DNA from: CAZCFB01 sp964511535
GTDB taxonomy: Bacteria > Myxococcota_A > Polyangia > GCA-2747355 > CAZCFB01
Direction: 5' to 3'
DNA length: 37,671 bases
Assembly (NCBI GenBank): GCA_964511535.1
Contig: CAZEFW010000084.1
Location: 1 to 37,671 of the forward strand
Shown piece by piece: positions 32,001 through 37,671 of the stretch (position 1 is its first letter; each line of letters begins with the position of its first letter). The notes beneath the pieces were generated by a model. The model saw only the letters and a list, made by a program, of their open reading frames with translations. It was not told the DNA's origin and searched no databases. Both the position numbers and the translations under genes were made by a program.

Positions 32001-32812
32001 GTGCGGAACAGCGCGTCGAGCAGCCGCGGGTTGCCGCCCGTGGCCTCCAGGGCGCGGTTCACCACCTCGCCGGACGCGAGGTAGCGCTGAACCGCGTCGG
32101 GCGCGAGCCCGGACAGCTCCAGGCGCTCCAGGCGCACTTGCTCGCTCCAGCCAGGCTCGCCGAGAATCGACGCGGCGTCGCAGGCGGTGGCCAGGATCAG
32201 GCCGCGGAAGGTCGGCGTCACGCCCATGGCAGGGTCGCCCGCCAGCATGGCGCCCAGGAAACGCACCAGGTCCAGCGTGCCGCCGTCAGCGAGATCCAGG
32301 TCGTGGAGCAGGACCGCCAGCGGCCGCTCCTCGCTCAGGATCCGCAGCGACTCGGAGAGGCGATCGAAGAGGCTGATCCGCTCCGCCTCCGGGGTCCGGT
32401 CCTGCTGACCCTCGCGAGCACCGGGCTGGCCGTCCAGGGTGGCCACGCTGTCCCGCCACGCGCCGAGCGCCTGCTCGTCACCGCCACCGGCGCGGCCCAG
32501 GACCTGCAGGGCGCGCTGGACGATCTCGAGCACCGGGGCGTGGGTCGGACGACCGGGGCTGCACCAGGCCTCGAGCACCATGGTGCCCGCAGACTGGAAG
32601 CGCTGCCGCGCCGCGGCTGCCAGGGTGGACTTACCAATGCCAGCCGGACCCGTGACCAGCACAAAGGACCCGCCGCCTTCTTCGCGCGCGGATTCCATGA
32701 GCCTGTTGAGTCGGTCCAGCTCGGATTCGCGACCAAAAAATGGCTCTCGCCCGGGCGGGGCATTGCCATTTCTGGTCCCGGTCTGTTTCGCTGCTGCTTT
32801 TTGGGAACTCAT
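29039..32812 (-). CDS. Sigma-54-dependent activator fused to ATPase and TPR-like repeats
   Basis: Sigma-54 activators use ATP to open promoters held by RpoN. This 1257-aa protein starts at ATG 32812. The N-terminal half begins with a STAND-like NTPase: GPAGIGKST (55-63), AVLLHDLDLADGG as a candidate Walker B. A long helical-repeat region follows (LAVLSERRRHYGDALAHYQQAV and similar) from about 400 to 850. The AAA+ activator domain (about 928-1115) has GESGTGKE (958-965), GAFTGA (1005-1010), FLDE and the final ATTR-type switch region. The C-terminus (1217-1257) is a Fis-type helix-turn-helix with NITRAAKLLGVKRPRLSQII. There is no receiver or GAF domain, so the NTPase and repeats are the likely sensor. 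Target genes are unknown. Confidence 0.93.
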   Translation of the reverse strand: MSSQKAAAKQTGTRNGNAPPGREPFFGRESELDRLNRLMESAREEGGGSFVLVTGPAGIGKSTLAAAARQRFQSAGTMVLEAWCSPGRPTHAPVLEIVQRALQVLGRAGGGDEQALGAWRDSVATLDGQPGAREGQQDRTPEAERISLFDRLSESLRILSEERPLAVLLHDLDLADGGTLDLVRFLGAMLAGDPAMGVTPTFRGLILATACDAASILGEPGWSEQVRLERLELSGLAPDAVQRYLASGEVVNRALEATGGNPRLLDALFRTASERLAHGPRLGEMVNDDPQAMSIMALLAVAARPLGAEDLSALTGLDQGGLSGALALLTSAGLVKKSLVQGDLQLSFAHSGDQSSAYQAIPADQRAELHRQLAAHLQRTGGDRELEARAEHLLSAGDGDEAVELCMEAGQRLEISLSFSRAIELYERALPRCQREDQRIALLDKLCTLHEMTGKLDAALAHVGALARLMPGDVGVALRKASLHLMGSDHAAAAAAVDSVLAGEPQLDAVTGARALSCRAEALFLAGDTAGASEAAIAALDICLANPHEGDLAVQHTRLLNTMARIRMELGDTDGAEQDMARALERARAQGRVAEELRSLGLMGQLAMGRGDHAGAEDWYQQARTLAEAMGEHRLLGVYLQHLAVLSERRRHYGDALAHYQQAVAAFKKVGHRAYLSWVATDLGKLYLDLGDVERAHAMLQLASSLSGGEPPLAARVNMELLAGRIAQLELRVGEARRCFGRARRLADQAGQPERAARAVMALAGLELGRDDPRAALDMMQAPGVLLPEGGALRAEALALMARAELRLGRLERAEARLAELIELGEDLRDREATWQAAFLLARVRAAQDRPAEQLRLLRRAAALERRTREGLPEHLAASLADHPMRAALRRSLSRLEQSPSTPEPGADAPAPAETHTIRPSHGSVAQGRIIGDHPKLLAVLNNVERVAPTDTTVLIRGESGTGKELIATAIHEQSARSSRPMVAVNCGALVESLLLSDLFGHERGAFTGASQRRKGRFEAADSGTIFLDEIGDVSPRTQAALLRVLQEGEVTRVGGTNPIRVDVRVICATNRDLEGMVARGEFREDLYYRLRGVQLHLPALRERSEDIPLLAEHFLGEAGHSRLSDEALALLRGATWQGNVRELKNVLRSAAVLSDREVLEVADFADYPELAALSREDLAADPAVTEATAGDGGAGYLQQVLSSGLSLREFKSRVELECIQDALQETGGNITRAAKLLGVKRPRLSQIIKENGLTLG

Positions 32813-33149
32813 TGAGGTAAGAATCGAGCAATAACCATGCCACTGAAACGACTCGCATCGGCCCCGCAACCACCTGAAATCATTACACGCGCCCCGTACT
32901 ACCGGTACCGGCCCCTGACTCGGGGGTCGGGGTACCGTTAAGAAAATAACGGCGGCCCGACCGCATACTGGCCTCGGCGCAGAATAAAAACCCAGAATCC
33001 ATCAAAACAAACCACGCCCAATGATCAGATATCTTGGCGTTTTTCATGCCGCCCGGTCCGCGTCATCTCCTGCCGATCTAATTGAGGTTCGTCAAATGAC
33101 ATCCATGTCGGTCCTGTGACTTCTTGTCACACTTTGTGCTGGAATTCTG
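32813..33149. promoter_or_regulatory. Divergent 337-bp regulatory gap with several dyads
   Basis: This gap separates the sigma-54 activator (minus) and mtaB (plus). It contains arms CGGTACC (32903-32909) and GGTACCG (32931-32937) around a CCCC-TGACTC-GGGG core. Two short dyads also appear: GACAT-CC-ATGTC (33098-33109) and GTGAC-TTCTT-GTCAC (33116-33130). The last two lie close to the mtaB start and could be operators. I saw no convincing -24/-12 sigma-54 promoter. Confidence 0.35.
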
Positions 33150-34466
33150 GTGGCACCCAAGTACACTGCCCCGGTGCTACGGGTCGCTCTCAAGACGCTG
33201 GGCTGCAAAGCAAACCGGGCTGACGGCGAGGCCCTGGTCCGTGAGCTGGGTACCATGGCCCGGCTGGTGGCGTTCGAAGGTCCCGCGGACCTCTACATCG
33301 TCAATTCTTGCACTGTCACGGCCACTGCGGACCGGCAGTCCAGGCAGCTGATCAACCGCTCCCGGCGCCTCAACCCGCGGGCGAAGGTGGTGCTCACCGG
33401 CTGCATGGCCGCCACCCTCGGCCCTGAGCAGCTCTCCGCCCTGGGGCTGGACGCGGCCTTCGCCCTGGATCTGCATCCGGACCTGCTGGCCATGGCGCGG
33501 GACCTCGCCCGGAGCCACACCGGTGAGGAACCGCGCCTCCCCGCGGATACGCCCGCGGTTGACGCGCCGCCCCGGCGCGACCGGCCCGTGCTCAAGATCC
33601 AGGACGGGTGCGACTGCGCTTGCACCTATTGCATCGTCCCCCTGGCGCGCGGACCGGGCCGCAGCGAGGATCCCGAGGGCCTGATCCGGGCCGTGGAGGC
33701 GCTGCAGGCCAGGGGCCACGGCGAGGTGGTGCTGACCGGGATCCACCTGGGGAGCTACGGCCATGACCTTGTCCCTGCCACCACCCTCGAGGCGCTGCTG
33801 GCCCGGCTCCCGGAGCCTCCCGGACCGCGCATCCGGCTCAGCTCCATCGAGCCCCTGGAGGTCACTGCAGGCCTGGTGGACTTGCTCTGCTCGGCAGGCG
33901 ATGGCCCCGAGCTCTGCTCCCACCTGCATATCCCCATCCAGAGCGCTGACGAGCAGATCCTCGCCGCCATGGGCCGCCCCTACACCGCGGCGCAGGCGAG
34001 CCGGCTGCTGCAGAGCCTGCGGGAGCGCGTCCCGCACATGGGCCTGGGCGCTGACCTGATGACCGGCTTCCCCGGCGAGGACGAGGACGCCTTCCAGGCC
34101 ACGCTGGGGTTCGTGGAGCGCTCGCCCCTGACCTACCTGCATGTCTTCCCGTACAGCCCCCGCCCGGGGACAGCCGCCGCGAGCCTGGCGAGCCAGGTCC
34201 CCAGGCAGGAGGCGCGCCGGCGGGCAGGGGTGCTGCGAAAGCTTGGCGCGCTCAAGAAGGCAGCGTTCGCCCGGACCCAGGTGGGGCGGACCCACAGCGT
34301 GGTGGTGGAGGGGCGCCGCAGGGACGACGGCCCGCTCCAGGGGCTCACGGGGAACTACCTCACGGTGACCTTCGAGGGTCCTGACACGCTGCGGGGGGAG
34401 CGGGTGGCCGTGCGGGCGCTCGAGGCCCACGACGGGCTGCTGTCCGGACAGATCCAGGACGCCTGA
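33150..34466 (+). CDS. mtaB: MtaB-like tRNA methylthiotransferase
   Basis: MtaB adds a methylthio group to N6-threonylcarbamoyladenosine at tRNA position 37. The 438-aa protein shows the three family parts. The N-terminal methylthiotransferase domain has Cys19, Cys54 and Cys85 (TLGCKANRADGEAL, VNSCTVTATADRQSRQ, VLTGCMAA). The radical SAM core has QDGCDCACTYCIVP with cluster ligands C154, C158 and C161. The C-terminal TRAM-like domain runs from about 375. The TLGCKANRADGE motif favours MtaB over MiaB or RimO. The start is GTG 33150 with a weak upstream site. It appears to be a single gene, convergent with the VanW-family gene 19 bp away. Confidence 0.95.
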   Translation: MAPKYTAPVLRVALKTLGCKANRADGEALVRELGTMARLVAFEGPADLYIVNSCTVTATADRQSRQLINRSRRLNPRAKVVLTGCMAATLGPEQLSALGLDAAFALDLHPDLLAMARDLARSHTGEEPRLPADTPAVDAPPRRDRPVLKIQDGCDCACTYCIVPLARGPGRSEDPEGLIRAVEALQARGHGEVVLTGIHLGSYGHDLVPATTLEALLARLPEPPGPRIRLSSIEPLEVTAGLVDLLCSAGDGPELCSHLHIPIQSADEQILAAMGRPYTAAQASRLLQSLRERVPHMGLGADLMTGFPGEDEDAFQATLGFVERSPLTYLHVFPYSPRPGTAAASLASQVPRQEARRRAGVLRKLGALKKAAFARTQVGRTHSVVVEGRRRDDGPLQGLTGNYLTVTFEGPDTLRGERVAVRALEAHDGLLSGQIQDA

Positions 34467-34485
34467 GCGTTCAGCTCCCTCCGTC

Positions 34486-35946
34486 TCAGCGCTCCAACTT
34501 GTAGATCTTTGCCACCTCGCCGAACGGGTCTTTCTGCTCGGGCGGCTTCCACTCCGGGTCCGCGGGGCCGGTGCCCTTGCGGATGTACTTGGTGGTGGGC
34601 GGGTAGCGCAGCTCGCGGCTCTCGGTCTTGATCGGCTCCTTCTTGCCGCCCTTGAAGAAGAGCCGCTTGCGCACCAGCGTGAAGCCCTTGACCCCGCGCT
34701 GGCTCACCACGGTCCGGCCGGACGGGATGTTGGGATCGGGCCGAACGACCTCCTGAAACGGCTCGGTCTGCTTCACCTCACGCACGAACGCGACCTTGTC
34801 CCAGGGCCGCCCCTTTCCCAGGACGCGGACGCGAACCTTGCCCTGGTTGACCCGAAAGTGCAGCACCACCGGGAACGGGTACGGGTTCTTGAGCACCATG
34901 TCTGTGCTCGGGTAGACCACCGTGGCGTCGAGGCCCATCTTGATGTACGAGCTCGGCCGGGTGTGGGGCCGGCTCGAGGCGAGCTCCAGCCCGGCGAAGA
35001 ATGACGCGGCGAACAGGGTACTGGAGAGCTGGCAGGCGCCGCCGGCCATTCCGTCCACCACCTCGCCGTCGCTGAGCACCGGCGCCATCCGGTAGCCCTG
35101 GGCCTTGGTGCGGGGGCCGACCACCTCGTTGAAGGAGAAGGACTGGCCCGGGCCGATGATGTGACCGTCCAGCTTGCCAGCGCCCACCTTCAGGTTGAAC
35201 CCACGGTCCAGGTCCTTGCTTTTCTGACTGTAGGCCGTGGTGAACTGCCCCATCACCTGGCTGATATCCAGGTCGTTGCCCAGCCCGGCGCCCGCCTTGC
35301 CGCCTGGCGACACAACGGTCACCGCCAGGTCAACTTCCTTGGCGCCCTGGCGGAGGGCGAGCTCGGTGGCGGCGAGGCAGTCGTAGACCCTGAGCATGTA
35401 CCCTTCTCGTCCGGCGACGACGGTCTGCCGGTCGAGATCCAGGCGCGCAGGCACCCGGGTGCGGTCTACCCGCTCCTTGAGCGCCGTGAAAAACCCGAGC
35501 GCGCGATCCCGGTCCAGAGACAGCGCCAGGCGGGCGTCGAGGTTGCCGCGCCGGGCGCCGATTCGGCGGGAAAGATCCGCGAGGATATCGCCCTCGCGCC
35601 CCAGCGCCAGCAGCCGCTGCCGGGTCAGGCTGGCGTCCACCCGGATCCCGAGCTCCGCGCGGCCCACCTCCAGGCTGCCCGCGCCGGCCCGCAGGCGGAC
35701 CTTGCCGCGCGTGAACGCGCTGGCCGCCGCGGCTACGGCCTCATCCAGCGCCGCGCCCTCGAGGCTACCCACAGGGGTGCCCGCGAGCGTGAGCCCCGGG
35801 ATGGTGCTCTCGCCGTCCAGCGAGGCCCGATAGAGCAGGGCGCCGCACCCCACAACCGCAGCAAGCAACAGCGCGCTGGCCACGGCCTGCGCGATCTGTT
35901 TCGGGTCGGTGGGCGTGCGCTCCACCTGTGGCGGGGCGAGTTGCAT
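34486..35946 (-). CDS. VanW-family protein
   Basis: VanW-family proteins are membrane-anchored and linked to peptidoglycan, but their reaction is not well defined. This protein has 486 aa from ATG 35946. One transmembrane segment lies near the N-terminus (about 18-40, AVASALLLAAVVGCGALLY). A YoaR-like region of predicted peptidoglycan binding covers about 50-215. The VanW core runs from about 227 to 360, including the conserved AGGACQLSST (301-310), the expected GGG-x-CQ-type active loop. The C-terminal region resembles a G5-like strand-rich tail. A TTG start at 35982 would add 12 residues and cannot be ruled out. It is convergent with mtaB. Confidence 0.9.
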   Translation of the reverse strand: MQLAPPQVERTPTDPKQIAQAVASALLLAAVVGCGALLYRASLDGESTIPGLTLAGTPVGSLEGAALDEAVAAAASAFTRGKVRLRAGAGSLEVGRAELGIRVDASLTRQRLLALGREGDILADLSRRIGARRGNLDARLALSLDRDRALGFFTALKERVDRTRVPARLDLDRQTVVAGREGYMLRVYDCLAATELALRQGAKEVDLAVTVVSPGGKAGAGLGNDLDISQVMGQFTTAYSQKSKDLDRGFNLKVGAGKLDGHIIGPGQSFSFNEVVGPRTKAQGYRMAPVLSDGEVVDGMAGGACQLSSTLFAASFFAGLELASSRPHTRPSSYIKMGLDATVVYPSTDMVLKNPYPFPVVLHFRVNQGKVRVRVLGKGRPWDKVAFVREVKQTEPFQEVVRPDPNIPSGRTVVSQRGVKGFTLVRKRLFFKGGKKEPIKTESRELRYPPTTKYIRKGTGPADPEWKPPEQKDPFGEVAKIYKLER

Positions 35947-36050
35947 CTGCTGTACATACCACGCGCGCGGATCGGCGGGCAATTCGGTGTCGGCGCTGCT
36001 CTTGTCAACCCGCCGTAAACCATGGGATACCTGATCCGTCCGTTATCCGC

Positions 36051-36058
36051 GGAGGAGG
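36051..36058 (+). promoter_or_regulatory. Strong ribosome-binding site for the 36063 lipoprotein
   Basis: GGAGGAGG lies 4 bp before the ATG at 36063. An open frame continues upstream to 35928, but that part overlaps the VanW gene, so the site decides the start. Confidence 0.7.
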
Positions 36059-36062
36059 ACCG

Positions 36063-36530
36063 ATGAAGCGCGCGTTTTTCCTGTTCCTGATCATATTGAC
36101 CATCCCCTTTTCCATGGGCCTGAGCTGCGGCGGCGGCGACAAGGCGAAGGTCGACTCCGGTCCGAAGCCGGACTACTTTCCAAACCCGAAGGAGCCGTTC
36201 GGGACCGTGTGCACCAACCTGGGCGAGAAGTGCAAGGTCACCGACAAGCTCGGCTACGACCTTTACTGCATCGCCCTGGTGGGCAGCATTTCGGGAAAGG
36301 GCTTCTGCTCTCGCCAGTGCAGCGACGTGGGGACCGAGTGCTTCATGGCGCCCAATGGCCAGATGGCCGGCTGCTTCATTGAGGCCGGAACCTCCAGCGA
36401 CGCAGGCCCCGGCACCAAGTACTGCGGCTTCTTCTGCAAATCCTCCAAGGGCACCTTCAACTGCCCGCCTGATCTGCAGTGCGAGAAGGCAAATTCATCC
36501 GGTACGGCCGTCTGCAAGCCCCTGAAGTAG
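36063..36530 (+). CDS. Cys-rich lipoprotein, paralogue of the one at 36907
   Basis: This 155-aa protein has a signal peptide and a likely lipid-attached Cys (GLSC, an atypical lipobox). The mature part is Cys-rich and ordered: GTVCTNLGEKC, GKGFCSRQC, ECF.AP.G..AGCF, TKYCGFFCK and CPPDLQC. Most Cys residues fall in pairs, suggesting a disulphide-stabilised secreted domain. The C-terminal half aligns with the C-terminal half of the lipoprotein encoded convergently at 36907-37671. No function can be assigned. The strong ribosome-binding site fixes the start. Confidence 0.86.
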   Translation: MKRAFFLFLIILTIPFSMGLSCGGGDKAKVDSGPKPDYFPNPKEPFGTVCTNLGEKCKVTDKLGYDLYCIALVGSISGKGFCSRQCSDVGTECFMAPNGQMAGCFIEAGTSSDAGPGTKYCGFFCKSSKGTFNCPPDLQCEKANSSGTAVCKPLK

Positions 36531-36570
36531 TCCCCCCCAGCCGATGTAAACGCAAACGTCGATGTGGACG

Positions 36571-36801
36571 TAGTCGACAGTCGTTAGTCGACAGTCGACG
36601 GTTGACGGTTGACGGTTGACGGTTGAGCAATCGTCAACGGGCGGCAAGGTCCACCTTCCCCGGCCCGCCGAGAAACCGTCAACTCTCAACTGTGAACTGT
36701 GAACTGTGAACTGCTAACGACCAGCACCTGACACGGTGCGGCGCCGGCCTGCCGAGAACCGCTCAACTGTGAACTGTGAACTGTGATCTGTTAACGGTTA
36801 A
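36571..36801. repeat. Three heptamer arrays between the Cys-rich lipoprotein genes
   Basis: Period-7 arrays run at 36571-36626 (eight units, ending in four CGGTTGA), 36676-36717 (six units, including three CTGTGAA) and 36760-36801 (six units, including two CTGTGAA). The first array is roughly the complement of the other two, so the region can fold back on itself. The whole gap 36531-36906 (376 bp) shows no protein-coding frame. Confidence 0.88.
36721..36747. repeat. 27-bp hairpin repeat, copy 1
   Basis: A 27-bp sequence starting CCAGCACCTGACACGGTGCG contains the inverted arms GCACC and GGTGC around TGACAC. It is identical to the copy at 36805-36831 and each copy follows a heptamer array. Confidence 0.8.
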
Positions 36802-36804
36802 CGG

Positions 36805-36831
36805 CCAGCACCTGACACGGTGCGGCGCCGG
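36805..36831. repeat. 27-bp hairpin repeat, copy 2
   Basis: This is an exact second copy of the 36721-36747 element, 84 bp downstream, again after a heptamer array. Confidence 0.8.
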
Positions 36832-36906
36832 TCTGCGCCGGAGCGGTACCAAGGAGAGGTGATTGGAGGGGGTTACTGCGGGAGGGCTGCTACTGCCGGG
36901 CGCTGC

Positions 36907-37671
36907 TTATTTGGGGCCACACATGGCCTGGCCGTTCTTCACGGCGCCGCAAGCCATACCGGTGGGGCACTTCCAGGTGCTGGTGGAGAGCTTGCAGGCG
37001 AACAGGCACCAGTACTTGGTGGCGCTCTCCTTCAGCGCGCAGAACGCCTGCGTGCCGGTGGGGGCGCCGCTGCACGGCTTGCCGGAGCTGGAGGCGGGGC
37101 AGGTCTTGGAGCACCAACCCTTGCCGGCGGTGCCGAGGCCCTGGGCGCCCACGCAGGTCAGGCCGGTCTTGCACTCGCCGGTCTTCTTCAGGTCACACAC
37201 CTGGCCGAAACCAGCCACCGCCGGGCCGCCGGTGCCCTGGCACGCGTCGATCTCCTTCTTGCAGGCGGTCTTGATGCAGGCGGTGCAGCCGGGGTCGCTC
37301 TGGTTCTTGCACTTGGAGGCGCAGCTGCCCTGCAGCGCCTTGTTGGCGCAGGTCATGTAGTTGTTGAACTTGGTCTGGGCTCCCGCGGGCGCCTTGCTGA
37401 TGCACGCCTGGATGCAGGTCTGGTTGCTGCCGCACTTGGAGGCGCAACTCATGATGTCGAGGCAGTCCTTGATCGCCTTGCCAGCGTCCTGCTTGCCGCC
37501 GCCGCCGGTGTCCTTCTTGCCGCCGCCGCCGCCGGTGTCCTTCTTGCCGCCGCCACCGCCGCTATCCAGCTGGATGCCGCCGCCGTCGAGTTTGGTCTTG
37601 GTCTTGCCGCTATCATCGCTGCAGGCCATGGCGAGTGCCAGCGCCCCCACCATACAGGCCACAAAGGCTAC
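36907..37671 (-). CDS. Cys-rich lipoprotein, 5' end cut by the window
   Basis: At least 254 residues are visible; the gene runs off the window. The visible N-terminus is the hydrophobic part of a signal (VACMVGALALAMAC) with the lipid-attached Cys just before SDDSGK. A Gly/Lys/Asp-rich spacer contains repeated KKDTGGGGG motifs. Then come two Cys-rich blocks: a first with C-x3-C spacing (DIMSCASKCGSNQTCIQAC) and a second matching the lipoprotein at 36063 (GKGWCSKTC, TKYWCLFACK, CPTGMAC, GQAMCGPK). An internal GTG at 37662 exists, but the hydrophobic segment continues upstream, so the true start probably lies outside the window. Confidence 0.85.
   Translation of the reverse strand, partial: VAFVACMVGALALAMACSDDSGKTKTKLDGGGIQLDSGGGGGKKDTGGGGGKKDTGGGGKQDAGKAIKDCLDIMSCASKCGSNQTCIQACISKAPAGAQTKFNNYMTCANKALQGSCASKCKNQSDPGCTACIKTACKKEIDACQGTGGPAVAGFGQVCDLKKTGECKTGLTCVGAQGLGTAGKGWCSKTCPASSSGKPCSGAPTGTQAFCALKESATKYWCLFACKLSTSTWKCPTGMACGAVKNGQAMCGPK

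Noticed and set aside
35928..36062. Upstream extension of the 36063 lipoprotein
   Set aside because: It overlaps the VanW gene and would hide the signal peptide behind 45 unrelated residues.
36571..36801. CRISPR array
   Set aside because: Repeat units are only 7 bp without spacers, and no cas gene is present.

Overview
The window is GC-rich, has dense genes and few AT-rich gaps, and carries no rRNA, tRNA, transposase, phage or CRISPR gene that I could recognise. Many predicted lipoproteins and signal-peptide proteins, a lipoprotein with an AgmX/PglI-type C-terminal domain, a sigma-54 activator fused to an ATPase and repeats, Cys-rich small lipoproteins and GTG/TTG starts suggest a Myxococcota-like (deltaproteobacterial) chromosome. 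This is an inference from gene content, not a marker-based assignment.

Layout. 1-2436: heptamer repeats and a GT-C-like membrane protein (minus) whose C-terminus looks like an ILEI/FAM3 domain. 2529-7449 (plus): accD-folC, a secreted AMIN-like protein and an Ig-like lipoprotein. 7450-7817: a duplicated composite repeat made of octamer arrays and palindromes. 7818-11903 (minus): an exported protein with about 60 tandem aromatic 17-residue repeats, plus a small exported partner. 12116-13507 (plus): a DciA-like protein and a bacterial-type poly(ADP-ribose) glycohydrolase-like protein. 13508-14617 (minus): a periplasmic GspC-like PDZ protein.

14738-21289 (minus) is the most striking region. Five genes are packed with 4 to 8 bp overlaps or a 16 bp gap. 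In transcription order they are a 158-aa acidic-tailed protein of unknown function, an E2-like protein with a zinc ribbon, a JAMM/MPN+ isopeptidase-like protein with an intact metal motif, an E1/ThiF-like protein with two Rossmann-like regions, and a ClpA/ClpC-like double AAA+ unfoldase with an IGF loop for a ClpP-like peptidase. Together they look like a ubiquitin-like conjugation and deconjugation module tied to an unfoldase. No obvious beta-grasp modifier is visible.

21513-27317 (plus): an exported protein, then a likely operon of a HEAT-repeat protein, a PQQ-propeller/HEAT lipoprotein, an AgmX/PglI-type lipoprotein and a TPR/double cNMP-binding-like protein. 27383-28399 (minus): a family 2 glycosyltransferase. 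28577-32812 (minus): a sigma-54 activator with ATPase and repeat modules, followed by a small lipoprotein. 33150-34466 (plus): mtaB-like tRNA methylthiotransferase. 34486-35946 (minus): a VanW-family protein. 36063-37671: two convergent, homologous Cys-rich lipoproteins separated by heptamer arrays. Exact period-7 arrays recur at six or more places and in one case form the 3' end of a gene.
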